From positions 186,001 to 250,000 of the forward strand of contig BDSL01000035.1 in assembly GCA_003116995.1 (NCBI GenBank): a stretch of 64,000 bases of DNA, written 5' to 3'. The notes under the pieces are model-generated. The model was not told the origin of the DNA. It did no database searches and saw only the letters and a list, made by a program, of their open reading frames with translations. Origin of the DNA: Yamagishiella unicocca. Taxonomy: Eukaryota; Chlorophyta; Chlorophyceae; Chlamydomonadales; Volvocaceae. A program made the translations under genes and the position numbers. Every line of letters starts with the position of its first letter. Positions within the stretch are counted from its first letter, which is position 1. Positions 34,808-45,698 of this stretch are shown piece after piece.

Positions 34808-35704
34808 GTTGTCCTTCCACTCCTTCACCGACAGGACTCCTTCATAGATCAGCGCTGTGTTCATAGTCTGCACGGCCGCTTGGCACCAGCGGGTTGCGTG
34901 GGGGGTGTAGCCCGGGGCCTGCAACTGCTGGAGGATCCAGGAGCCCAGCTGGCGGCCGGTGAGGACTGACTTCAGCTTCTCTGCGTACGTTTCCAGGTTC
35001 GCCCGGGGGTAGTGCTGATACCCGTCCAAATCCTTCCAAAGCAGCTCCGCTTCTGCCACCAACGCTGCTGCGGCGAGATTCGATGCCTTCTCCGTGCCCA
35101 GCGCGGGGGCCATCGCCTGGGCAAGCACTGCCTGAAGGGTGTGCAGGTGCGTCTTGAACCACGCCTTCAACGGGGCGTGGAGGAGGGTGACGTCCCAGCA
35201 CTGGTCCAGCCTTGTGGTTGCGGTATGGGCAGCCTTCATCATGATGTTGGCTAGCCTCTTGCAAAAGGTCAGCTGTTCGTGGGCATCCATAGCCTCCATC
35301 TCCCTGCGGTCGAACGGGTCTGCCATTGATACGGCGAATTGCTGCTTCCACAGCGGCTGCGGCTGGGTTGGTGTGGCGAATTGGGGCCTCCCGGTCGCGC
35401 GGGGCATAAGGGTCGTCGATGCGGGTTTCCCAGGTGGCCCCGCGTGGCTGGTCCTGCATGAGGAACTTTGCTTGGGCCAGCACCCGGGCCCAGACATCCG
35501 GTGGGACGTCGGCGGGACCGGGCTGGGGCCCCTGGTGTGGTTGTTGGTGGCGGTGAAAAGCGGGGCCCCACTCCTCTTGCTCCCGGTGAGGGCTCTTCGG
35601 GCTGCTCTCGCATTCATAGTCGGCATGCCCGCTGGGCTGGGCCGACCGCGCTGGCTGGGTTCCTCACCTGGACTCTTCCCGAGCAGCGAAGGGGTTGTCC
35701 GCAC
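34694..35704 (-). CDS. Right-arm gag-like ORF, uninterrupted
   Basis: An open frame of up to 336 codons on the minus strand, the intact counterpart of the left-arm ORF. It contains DPFDRREMEAMDAHEQLTF, an LLWKDLDGYQHYPRANLETY segment, and LTGRQLGSWILQ. It reads about 60 nt past the palindrome centre and ends at 34694 in the complement of the left arm, giving the tail HAGHAVYVRELDT. The first in-frame ATG is well inside, so the true start is unknown. No protease or reverse transcriptase follows. The likely identity is a retroelement structural protein; a host function is not excluded. Confidence 0.5.
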   Translation of the reverse strand: MRTTPSLLGKSPGEEPSQRGRPSPAGMPTMNARAARRALTGSKRSGAPLFTATNNHTRGPSPVPPTSHRMSGPGCWPKQSSSCRTSHAGPPGKPASTTLMPRATGRPQFATPTQPQPLWKQQFAVSMADPFDRREMEAMDAHEQLTFCKRLANIMMKAAHTATTRLDQCWDVTLLHAPLKAWFKTHLHTLQAVLAQAMAPALGTEKASNLAAAALVAEAELLWKDLDGYQHYPRANLETYAEKLKSVLTGRQLGSWILQQLQAPGYTPHATRWCQAAVQTMNTALIYEGVLSVKEWKDNLSVQLAHVDCMTRVLLHAGVLIQKHAGHAVYVRELDT

Positions 35705-35864
35705 TCCGGCGAAACCCCGCCGGATCTAGGGCGTGCCGGTTCCGGCCAGCCCCATCTACCTCGCCGGCTGCCTCATCTCGCTCGCCGGCATCTGTCGCTT
35801 TTGCAGCAACGGGGCGGGGTTGCAGTTGGTGGGGTGTCGGACGGTGTGGATAGCGGGGCCGAAT

Positions 35865-36262
35865 GTGGGCCTGGCAGTTCCATCATGCGGCGCTGGCCTT
35901 TGAAGTAGCCTAGCGGTGGCTTGCATCAGTGACAGGTGCGAGCCGCTAATTGCGAGCCTGGGCAGTTCCATCGTGCGGCACTGGCCTTTGCAGCAGCCTA
36001 GCGGTGGCTTGCATCAGTGACAGGTGCGAGCCGCTAATTGCGAGCCTGGGCAGTTCCATCGTGCGGCACTGGCCTTTGCAGCAGCCTAGCGGTGGCTTGC
36101 ATCAGTGACAGGTGCGAGGCGCTAATTGCGAGCCTGGCCAGTTCCATCGTGCGGCACTGGCCTTTGCAGCAGCCTAGCGGTGGCTTGCATCAGTGACAGG
36201 TGCGAGGTGCTAACTGCGAGCCTGGCCAGTTCCATCGTGCGGTGCTGGCCTTTGCGTCTACC
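35865..36262 (+). repeat. 88-bp tandem repeat, about 4.5 copies
   Basis: The marker gcggtggcttgcatcagtga occurs at 35913, 36001, 36089 and 36177, exactly 88 bp apart. Roughly 1.3 inverted copies occur at the outer end of the left palindrome arm (33225-33345), so the array expanded on one arm only. Confidence 0.92.
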
Positions 36263-36265
36263 CTG

Positions 36266-37887
36266 CACTCCCAAATTGAAGTTGCCACCTGAGCTTCCCG
36301 TCGTACTGTCATGCCCCAGCACCGGCATGAATGAGTCGCAGGCATTAGTCATGGTTTCGGCGCCACTCCAGAAACGCGTATCTGAGCATGACGGTTGGAG
36401 TGAAATATCTCGCGAGTGCATTGTTAGGTATCATGATCGGAGCCGTAGTGATAAGGTGCACACATCGGGCCCACGTAGCCTCCGCTGCCTTAGCATGGCG
36501 AGATGCCACTCCTGGTATTCCCGGCCGTGCTCGAAGTACCCTCTCGCACGAGGTGCCCAGTTACCAACATGTAACAACAGTGCCGAGCATGCATCTGTTG
36601 CCCCGCAAGTAACCGCGCTTCGGTCGGGAGTCAGAATACCCGGGGCAGAACCCGGAAGAGGTAGCGACATGTGGTGTTCACATGCTAACGTGCCTACGAC
36701 CTGGTCAGTTGTAGCCTAAACACTCATGACAGCGCACGTCCAGTCAGGCCTGGAGTCGGCCAATACGGTCAGCCAGAGAAGCACGAACAGCACGGCCGGG
36801 GCTAGTGCCCATGACAGCCGAAGCCTGCTGTGGGGCATGACAGTACCGCCCAGGATCCCGTGCCCTTTCTTTCTGTACCGGCACTTCGGTAACTCTCAGG
36901 TGTCGGGCGCTCCCTACCCGGGACTAGGTGTTGTGATTCTGGCCACATAAGCAGCGAATAAGTCTTAGGACGGGTTCGCCCCGTCAAATTGAGATTCAAA
37001 GAGCTTCATAAGTACTTAGTTCTGTCTCAACTCCTCCCCAGGGTATTTATACCCTGTTGCTAAGGGACCCAAAACCGACTTCTGTCAGTTTCTATGACAC
37101 GACACACTGTCGGGCGGGGGTTTCTGGCACCCAGTTCGTAGTTCGTAACATGCTCGTGACGGCATCAGTGTAACTCAGTCGGGCGGCGTTGCCAGTAACC
37201 CCATCTGACGGTTATCCGTAACACCGTTCGTAACACGTACGAATCATTTCTGTCGTCTTTCTGTAATTATGTCACCGGGCTAACCGCCGGCGTCTAGCTA
37301 TGTGCGTCGCACTAAGCAAATTCGCTTAGACCAAAATCACGCCACAACACTAGGTCTCGCGGGTTCCCGCCTGGAACCTGCCGGTTGTCGATCTGGCGCG
37401 AGGTTCACCTATGACCACCTCTTACGGCTATGCTGACTGGGCGTCTTAACCCTCTCCCGCATCCGACTTTCTGCAGGTGCTGTCCTTTTCCTGCGTGCCG
37501 GGCCCATTATCCGGGCTGGTGCCTGCACCCTCCCTCCCTCTTCGCGGTCTGAACCCTGGCCCCACGGGCCCTCAGCTGCTTTCCCTCCCGGGCTCTCTGC
37601 CCCTGGGGCCTCCCCTCTATCTCCCCAGTTGGGTCTTTCCGCCGGAGGGGGGTCCGTTGTGGCTGGCCCTTTCCCGCCTGGGCCCAAGGAGGCGCGTTGC
37701 CTGCCTCTGGCTGTGCGCCTCGCACGACCGTTGACCAGAATTGTTATTGCCTTGCAGGCTGTCCGCTCTCCGACCTTTGCCGACCTTCGCCTCGCGTCGT
37801 TGTTGCCTGCCGGGCCCGCTCCTCCAATCCAGTCCTGCTGCCTCTTCAGCTGTTCGTGCCCGGGGCTTGGCTTGGGCGAGTGACCTT
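36266..37887. other. Non-coding or decayed retroelement interior
   Basis: No reverse transcriptase or RNase H motif is visible in any frame, although a complete DIRS-type element would carry them between gag and recombinase. At 37042-37056 the stretch gggtatttataccctg is an inverted repeat with a TATA-like core and could belong to a terminal repeat or promoter. The part from 37440 to 37887 is Pro/Leu-rich in several frames with frequent stops. Confidence 0.5.
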
Positions 37888-38970
37888 ATGCAGCACGCCC
37901 TGGCCGACAGTACTCAGCATAAGAAGCGAGCCGCTGCCAGTGAGCTGGCTTCGTGGCTGGTGGGGGCCGAGCAGGGTTGTGATCTGAGCAACTGTGCACC
38001 CGAGAACGTGCACCCGAGAGGGTGGTGTACTCGATGGAGGGCTGGGTTCCCCACCATCACGGGCGTGGTGGTGGCCCAGACAAGGCTGTTGGCCCCAGCA
38101 CCGTGAAGAGCCACCTCTCCCTGCTCAGCGGCTTCTTCTCCCGGCGGAGGCGGGAAGGTCGCTATAGCTCGGCTTACCGGCTTGAGAATCCTTGGAAGTT
38201 CGTATGGGTTGAGGACTTCCGTAAGACTTATCAGCGGCTGTCGATGCTGGGCGGGTACATGGAGCTGTCCGCTGTGCCACTAAGCGAAACAGCTTACCTG
38301 TACCTGGTCTTGGTGGGTCACCTATGGGCGGCATACCGTCCATCCCTCTCCAGCTTGGACCGACTGGTGGTGCTGCGTCATCTCCTCTGCGCGCTGTGTA
38401 TGTGGCAGACGTGCACTCGGGGGCACGACACCGGGAAGCTGGCGGTCGCAGATTTTGTTAATGTGGATAACCCCTGCGAACCCTTCGTCGGCTTCCCGCT
38501 TTCGCAACCGATGCTCTGGTCTGCAGGCGAGCCTGGGCCCGTGTTGTGCGTATCCATGCACGACACGAAGGTTAGGCGCTATGAGCGTGCCCCGCCCGAT
38601 CACCTGCGGCCCAACTCCTCGCAGCCGGGGCTCTGCTTCCCACACGCCCTGGCCCTCTACGTGTGGACGGCTAGCTTGCCCAACACGCCCGCCGGCACTA
38701 GCTTCTTGTTTCCGGCCTCTCCGTCCGGACCACCTGGGCTTTAAGGACGAGGCCATTAGCATCTCGGCGCTAGGCTCCCTAATGCGGCTACATCTGATGC
38801 GCTGTGGTGCCTACCATGGTGAGACCAACCACAGCTTCCGGCGCGGTTCCCTTCAACATTCGGCTGCTGCTGGGGCTGAGATGGCGGCGCTGCACGCGCA
38901 AGGGCAGATCAAGATCCCCGCGATCCTCAAGCGCTATTTGAACGCTAGCCGCCCCGAGGTGTCTCGATGA
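37888..38970 (+). pseudogene. DIRS-type tyrosine recombinase, frameshifted
   Basis: From the ATG at 37888 the translation looks like the SAM-like/core-binding domain of a tyrosine recombinase (HALADSTQHKKRAAASEL). It continues with the catalytic region: an Arg-containing helix LDRLVVLRHLLCALCMWQ, later VSMHDTKVRRYERAPPDHLR, then the H-x-x-R box in NHSFRRGSLQHSAAAG, and ILKRYL with the likely nucleophile Tyr. The stop is at 38970. Two breaks interrupt it: a 14-bp direct duplication at 37994-38021, which shifts the frame, and a one-base shift near 38720-38745. Such recombinases insert the circular DNA of DIRS/PAT/TOC3-like retroelements. This copy is probably inactive. Confidence 0.75.
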
Positions 38971-39169
38971 GTGGTTGCTCACTCTTTACCTTGGGGTGGG
39001 CCCCCCGGGTGTCGCTAGTGTCACTGTTCTCACGTTGTGCATGTCTGGCCTTGTGTTTCGCTGACATGTCTGGGTCGCTGGTTCCCTGCATCTGCTAGTT
39101 TCCCCCTGTAGCCCAACCCATACGGCGTTTAGGCCGAATAGCAGGGTGGGGTGGGTGGTCCGCTACTAA

Positions 39170-39668
39170 ACCATGAACAGTGGTGAAGTCGCTCCGTGGT
39201 ATTTCTACTTTTTAAGGTCAATACCGCCCGTAATATTGGTTCAACAACTGTGGTCATTTACTAGGTGGATATGAAACACGCCGTGCGCGTGTGCGGCGAA
39301 TTGGACGAGCATTCCGGCCACTGCTAGTACGGGTGCAAGTTGTACCGGCGCCGTGGGGATATGGTAGAAGACGAGTTTCATGTTCTTATGGAGTGTCCCG
39401 TGTATGAGCCCCTCAGACGAGCTGTAGATTTTCCTACTGGACAGGATATGCAAGTGGTGATGACTACGTGGGATCAGGTGAAACTAGGCAACCTTTTGGC
39501 TCAGATACAGAGGGCGCGGACAGAGTCATTAAGGGAATAATCCCGATTTTCTAGTATTAGTTCTTGAAGTGCGCCCTTTGACGGATGTCCGTTATGGGGG
39601 GACGCATGCTACTGGCGCGAGCCAGTACGACATGTAATAAATCGTAAATCGTAAATCGTAAATCGTAA
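39170..39668 (+). mobile_element. 5'-truncated non-LTR retrotransposon tail
   Basis: The frame ending at 39540 has RRRGDMVEDEFHVLMECPVY, the C-terminal zinc-knuckle region typical of LINE reverse transcriptases (VEDE-x-H...L-x-CP-x-Y). About 100 bp of 3' UTR follow, then a 7-bp microsatellite tail, taaatcg x 4, at 39638-39668. A short tandem tail after a truncated coding end is the usual 3' end of such elements. It lies 200 bp upstream of the MGAGCS gene and may affect its promoter. Confidence 0.7.
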
Positions 39669-39874
39669 CCGGCGCCGAGCTATATCTTCTACGTTTCGTC
39701 TTGTCCTGCGACCGGAGGTTCAAGGGAAGCAATTCCTTTGTGCACCACGATACGTAGGCAATGAGCGCATGGTTCAGCCTGTGACTCAGTACTAAACGGG
39801 CAACTTGCCGACGGCGTTTATGCTTCCTGGCTCAGGCCTAAGTATTGCAACACAAATATAACTAGTACATTGGC

Positions 39875-42800
39875 ATGGGCGCAGGATGCTCCGCGTCTGC
39901 GGGGAATATAACGGGACCTCAGCAAGCGGACTTCCCGCCGCGCCCAGCCTATCTGGCGTGCGACCTCGTAGGGCCGCCCATAGTAGAGAAGGTTCACGTC
40001 GGTCCTGTTGATGGATTACTAGGGCAGGCATCCCAGTTCGCGGAAGCTATTTGCCAGCTAAACGACACTCTTAATGGTATTCTTTTGGATGTTCGTTTGG
40101 CAACCGGATTGCTGCAAGGCGGATTTAGTGTATCGATTTCACCATCGCCGAATGTCGATATATTTAGCGTCGAGCTACTGACGGCCGAGGGGCGGCCCCT
40201 CGAGGTCGCTGAAGCTGCGCGGTTGCGAGGACGAGATTTAACGCGCAAAGGGAGAATCACAGGTTGGAGACCTTTTGCAGGTACAGCCTTTCTCAAAGCC
40301 CCGGCTAAGTCTTTTTCTTTCCAACGGCGCAGCGTTGGATGCCCATCTGGCGCGTTGCGTGGAGCAGCTCACGGACTTCTTCATTAGCAATGTGGGGTCC
40401 ACAACCACGTCCCTGGCGCTCAGCGAGTCGGGAACACTTGTACCCAGGACTGTGGGGCAGCCACCGGACCCTGTCGTTGAAGCCTTCAACCGGGCCATGC
40501 TCGACATGCGCAGCGCGCTCGGCGCGGACTACCTGCTCGCACTTCACCTCCATAAGGTGCGATTCCAGCCTCCGGAAACCAGCACCCGTCTACTCCTTAT
40601 AACGGCCTGCTGTGCGTGACGGGGCAGGGTGGGACCACCTCATCCCCGGCAAACCGGGTCTCAGCAAGAGCTCATCTACCCTCCCGCACGCGGGCCAAAC
40701 GCACTCTCAGTGACCCGCCGCACGCGCTACCCCTCTCGCCAAACCCCAACATCTCCCCCCCTCTCCCGCGGATCCCTCGCCCACCTGGTTGTTGTACAAC
40801 GCTTAAAAAGGCTCAAGCGCACGGCGTGCCGGCGTTCCGTGTCCGAGTGCTGAAGCCAGTGGCAGCGCCCACGCCCGCGGCCGCAGCAGCCTCACCCCGC
40901 GGCGCCGCACCCGCCCGCGACGTGTCGCAGCAGCTGCCTGCTGGTGCTGCCGCCACCGCCGGCGCTGCCGCCGCCGCCGCCGCTGCTGGCCTCTCCGGCT
41001 GGGAGCCCGCCAGCCTGCTCGACCAGGCCGCCTGCCTCAACTCCTCCCGCCTGGCGGACGCACTGCACTCCTTCCACGACGCCAACGGACGCCATTCGGC
41101 GGCACTCAAGGCGGCGGGTGGGTGGTGGATTAGGCGGGTGGGTGAGGTGGGGTGAGGTGGGGTGAGGTGATGCCGTACTGGGTCCGGTGTTGTGTGGCCG
41201 GGGAGCGAGGACGGACAGGGAGGTGTACCCCACCCCTACAAGCCCCTCCCCACCCCTACAAGCCCCTCCCCACCCCTACAAGCCCCTCCCCACCCCTACA
41301 AGCCCCTCCCCACCCCTCCGAAATTCCGTCCGCCTCACAGAGCTCACGTGTCCCAACGGCGTCACGCTGACGTCACCTCGGATGGTCGCCCTGGCGGGCA
41401 CCGCCGCCGCCGCCGCCGCCTCGACCCCCGCCCCGGCTCCCGCCGCCGGCTTCGGCGCGCGCCGCTACCGAAACCCCGCCGCCGCCGCGAAGTCGCCGGC
41501 CGCCGTGGCGGCGGCGGCGGTGCGGTCCCTGCCGCCCGCCTCCCTCGGTCGGGTGGCTCGGGCGGTGGAGGGCCTCAACGCTGCCGTACATTCTCTGGCT
41601 CACGCGGCGGCGGCGGCTCCGGGACCAGCCAGCTTCGCTGCGCTGCTGACGCACGTGCTGGGGGAGCTGAGGGACCTGGTGGCGAGCGCAGGAGGCGAGA
41701 GGGCGCTGGTGGGTGTGCGGGTGCGGGGAGAGGTGCCCCGGTGGTGGCGGGAGAGGTGCCCCGGTGGTGGCGGCTTGTGGGTTGGAGGCATTCGGGAGCA
41801 TGGCGGAGGGTGCTGGCGGACTCCGGGTATGCGGTGAGGGGCTGATGTGCGCCAAGCGGTCAGTGGTTGGGAAGCTGGCTGGCGGCGGGCAGGCGGGGGA
41901 ACCGTGTCTGAGTAGAACGGCTGCAGTCGTGCACACGTCAGCATTCCCACCACTGGCGGCGCCCGGCCGCGCCAGCGCGCAAACTCGCCACCGCCGCGCC
42001 CCCCTCTCACTGCCTGCTGCTTGCTGCCTGCTGCCTGCTGCCTGCTGCCTGCTGCCTGCTGCCTGCTGCCTGCTGCCTGCTGCCTGCTGCCTGCTGCCTG
42101 CTGCCTGCCTGCTGCCTGCTGCCTCAGGAGTCGTACCAGCCCTCCGTCGCCTTCAGCAGTGGCCCCGACGCGGCGCCCATCGCCTTCAGCCTGGACACGC
42201 AGCTGGAGGGGCCGCGGGGCGGGGCCGCAGGGGGGCCGGGCGGCGGGTGGGGCCGCCACATCCCGCCCTTCCCGGAGTGCCTTAGCTTGCCGGTGGGTCG
42301 CTGGGGCGGAGCGAGGGGGGGGGCAGGGGGGGGGCTTGGAGGGCGGGGGACCCGGAGCGGCCTCCGGAGGAAGGGAAATTGCATATGCTGCGAGATGCGC
42401 AAGGAGTGGGAGGGAGGGTTTTGAGGAAGACCCGTGGACGCGAGAAAAAACCGTTTAGGACAGACGTTTTAAGATGCATGCCGGAGAATTGGGGAGGGGG
42501 AGGGGGCTGTCGGACAGGGTAGCGGTGGGCGGGTAGGCCGGACGAGGAGGGCCCCACGCATGCGTAACGCGGCGTCCCGTTCTTACCGTAGGGTGGCGGT
42601 GTGTGAATGTACAGCTGCATCTCACGTGGTGGTACGTGGTACGTCATCCCACCGCAAAGCTGCGAAACTGCCTCCACGGGGAAGATGAACAGTCGGGGCG
42701 GCGCGTAGCGCACGACCCGGCGAGGGGAGGCGGAGGAGCGAGTGGCTGGGTGGTGCGAGTGCGGGGTTTGGTTGGAGGCGCCAAGCTACTGGCGTCGGCA

Positions 42801-45698
42801 CCTTCCCGTCGGCACCCTCCTGAAGCGGCAGTGGAAAGCACCCGCACCCTTGCACCGCGACCGTCGGAGCGCTTACTGCGCCTTCGGCCCCGACCTTTAA
42901 CCCGATGACCACCCTGAAGCCGTACCTCCATCACACGCCTCTCATCACACCCGGCCCCCCTCGTCGCTAGCCCCCCTCACCCCACGGGTCTCCCTCGAAC
43001 CCCAACCCACCCACCCACGCACCCACCTACCCCCGCAGGTCCGTCGCGCCTGGCTGCTGCTCCTGGAGCTGCTGCGGCTGCACAACTCCACCGTGGGGCA
43101 GCTGGGGTCCCTGCGGCAGCTGGCGGAGGCGTTTGAGGATGGCTTGCGGTGGGTGCGGAGGCGGGCGGGGATGGGGACGGGGGCCGAGGCTTGCCGGTGT
43201 CCTACACTGCCGTTCATGATGCTGCCCTCCGTTTCCTACGTCGTGTATAACGGGGTCTACTCGCCACCTCCCCCAGCTGCTGCCGAACCCATGGCCTCAG
43301 AGCCTCTTGACGTTGCCTTCCCGCTCCCCCTGACCCTGACCCTGGATCCGCGGATTCGCGGATTCTCTTATCAAACCCCCTGACCGTGACCGTGACCCTG
43401 CCCCTGCCCCTGCCCCTGCCCCTGCCCCTGCCCCTGCCGGCCGCCCTCCCTGGACGCAGCCGGCGGATAGCCACGGCGGCCGAGGATGCGGCGGCTGCCC
43501 GGCTGCCCCCGAAGGCGGCGGCGGAGGCGGCTCGCGCGCTGCTCCGGAACCACCTGGAGCTGCGGGTGCGGGGGGAAGGGGGGGGGGCAGTAGCGAGCAA
43601 CTCCCCTGGTCCGAAACCGGAGAGGCAGTGTGCCGGGGGCGTGGTGCCTGGCGGCCGTGGAGACAGTTGGCTGTGGCTGTCGCGTCGTGTCTGCTGTGTG
43701 ATCGGGTTCGGGCAGGGTGGCGTCTCTGTGCCTTTCGGGGGCTGTTGTGTGCCTGTCCTGTGCCCTTGGGGACGTCTGCAAGTTCAGCCCGGCTCCCGTA
43801 TGGTGAGGCCACGGACATGGGCCGCTCCCCCTCCTGTCCTGGTTATGCCCGGGCTTGAGGACACTGCAACATCTTATTAGCATTGTATACTAGCCGGAAG
43901 GGTGGGTGGCGGGGGGGGCTGCGGGTATGGGTTCGAGTACGGGTATGGGTATGGATTTACGAGAAGAGTTATCATACGGATTGGATGACCGGGTCCGGGT
44001 CCGGGTCGTCCGGGGGATCCAGCTTGTGGGGTGCGGGCCCGGCTGGAGGAATGGGCCGATAAATCGGACGTGCGATCAATGCAGGCCGTAACTTGAAGGC
44101 CGTAAGTGGCACCATGACACATAACCGGCATGATGGGCACCGCGGTGTGACGTCCTAGGCCGCCTTGCCTCCAGCGTCGACCCCGCATCACCTCTCACGC
44201 TCCTGCTCCAACGCGGCGGCCCTCTGCTACCCGCCCCGCCCCCATGCCGCCCGAGTGTACCAAAAGTTTCCAACCGGTTGTACACCTTATACTGTTCTCA
44301 ATGCCGCCCCGGGGGTTTCCTCTCCGCCCCTCTCCTACCCGGCCCCCACAGGACTGCTGCCAGGGTGCGCTCCAGGCCCTGACCGCCACCGCGAGGCTGG
44401 TGAAGGAGGAGATGGCGGAGGCGGCGCAGCTGGCCACGGTGCAGTGCGGTCAGTGGGGGCTTCGGGGGTTTGGGGGGGCTCCGGGGGGTTGGGGGGCCTC
44501 CGGGGGTTTGGGGGGCCTCCGGGTGTTTGGGGGGGCTCCGGATGTTTGGGGGGCTTCGGGGGTTTGGGGGGGCTTCGGGGGTTTGGGGGGGCTCCGGGGG
44601 TTTGGGGGGGGCTCCGGGGTTTGGGGGGGCTCCGGGGGTTTGGGGGGGCTTCGGGGGTTTGGGGGGACTTCGGGGGTTTGGGGGGGCTCCGGGGTTTTGG
44701 GGGGGCTCCGGGTATTGGGGTGGCTCCGGGGGTTTGGGGGGGCTCCGGGGGTTTGGCTGCCCCTCCCCTATGTCGTGTAACCGGGTCATCTCACCCCCTC
44801 CCCCTCCCCCTCCCCTCCACCTAGTCTTAGCCGCCGAAGGTCGACATACGACCTCCAACGTTAGTTTCCCCACCATGTCCTCCAGCAGGCATGTCCAAAC
44901 GGCTGCCCTAAACGGTTTTTCCTTTCGAACACGGGTTTTCCTTGCAATCCCCCTCCCCCCCCGTCAGGCTTCATGAGCCCGCTGGCCTGGTCCGTCAGCG
45001 TCGCGTCGTCAGCTGCGGCGGGGGCCGGACCTGGCGGCGCCGGGGGCTCACTGGCCTCGCAGCCGCTGAGCGGCGCCGTCATCACCGCCACGGCCTCCCC
45101 CTCCGTCGGCAACTCCCTCAGCGGACCCATCACCAGCTCGCCCCCGCGCCCCTCCCCAGCCGCTGGCCACCCAGCCGCCAGCGCCGCTCGCGGTCCGCCA
45201 GAGAGCCCCGCAGCAGCCGGCGGCGGCGGCGGTGCCAGCCGCATGCCTGCGCCCGATTCCCCACCAGACGTGTTCCTGCGGCCCGACCAGCAGCCTCACG
45301 CACAGTCACCGTCGCGACTGGGCGCCGCGGGGCCAGGACAGACCCCCGGGTCGCTCAGCAAGGCAGCCAGCAGAGTGGTGAGCAGGGCGGGCAGCAGGTC
45401 GATAGCAGGAGCCGAGGACGGCGCCGGCACGCGGGCCATCCGTCGGTCAAGCACGGCGCGCCCGGGGTCGGGGGGGTCGGGGGCCGGCTGGGTGCCAGTA
45501 GGAGGGCAGCAGCAGCCGGAACCCGACGGCGGCGCGGAGCCGGCGGGCAGTGGGCAGGGCGGCGGCGGAGGGCCGTCGCCGCGGCGTCAGCTCCAGGGTT
45601 GGCAGTCGCAGGGGGCCCGGTCGCGTGCGGGGGGCGAGAGCCTAGCGGAGGAGTACGCCCGGGCTGCACTGGCGCACCTGCGGCTGCAGGAGCTGTAG
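39875..45698 (+). CDS. Lineage-specific protein with N-myristoylation signal, 9 exons
   Basis: Exons 39875-40204, 40281-40556, 40811-41117, 41341-41708, 42128-42292, 43039-43148, 43460-43565, 44352-44448 and 44968-45698 total 2490 nt (829 aa) with consistent phases. The start MGAGCSAS fits the N-myristoylation consensus (Gly2, Ser6), with Cys5 available for palmitoylation, so attachment to a membrane is likely. The middle is predicted helical (LLTHVLGELRDLVASAGG; VRRAWLLLLELLRLHNST; ALQALTATARLVKEEMAEAA). The last exon encodes about 240 residues rich in Ser, Gly, Pro and Arg, ending LAEEYARAALAHLRLQEL. I do not recognise a domain. The splice at 40204 (gtcgct donor) and the acceptor at 40810 are the weak points; the others have good signals. 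Introns are packed with simple repeats. Confidence 0.6.
41231..41320 (+). repeat. 20-bp intronic minisatellite, 4.5 copies
   Basis: The unit cacccctacaagcccctccc repeats perfectly four times, then degenerates, directly before the exon at 41341. It may form the long pyrimidine-rich tract of that acceptor. Confidence 0.95.
42010..42124 (+). repeat. 7-bp microsatellite (gcctgct)n in an intron
   Basis: About 16 units just upstream of the exon starting at 42128 in the MGAGCS gene. It gives a run of leucine/cysteine/alanine in overlapping frames that is not translated in the proposed model. Confidence 0.95.
43391..43438 (+). repeat. 6-bp microsatellite (cctgcc)n in an intron
   Basis: cctgcccctgcc-type repeat directly before the acceptor of the exon starting at 43460 in the MGAGCS gene. 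Confidence 0.85.
44455..44757 (+). repeat. Guanine-run intronic array (gggggtttggggggctcc)n
   Basis: About fifteen imperfect 19-21-bp units made of G4-7 runs separated by ttt, ctcc or cttc. All lie on the sense strand of the intron between the exons ending 44448 and starting 44968. Such an array can form many G-quadruplexes in the pre-mRNA and non-template DNA. Confidence 0.9.

Larger units (their letters stand above)
33225..36265. repeat. Large palindrome (inverted duplication) of about 1.5 kb per arm
   Basis: The left arm (about 33225-34740) and right arm (about 34760-36265) are near-identical inverted copies separated by roughly 20-25 nt. At the centre, cgcacgtagactgcatgacc on one side meets ggtcatgcagtctacgtgcg on the other. 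Both arms encode the same gag-like protein. The arms have diverged: the left has single-base deletions and a longer Ala-coding tract; the right has extra 88-bp tandem units near its outer end. Confidence 0.9.
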
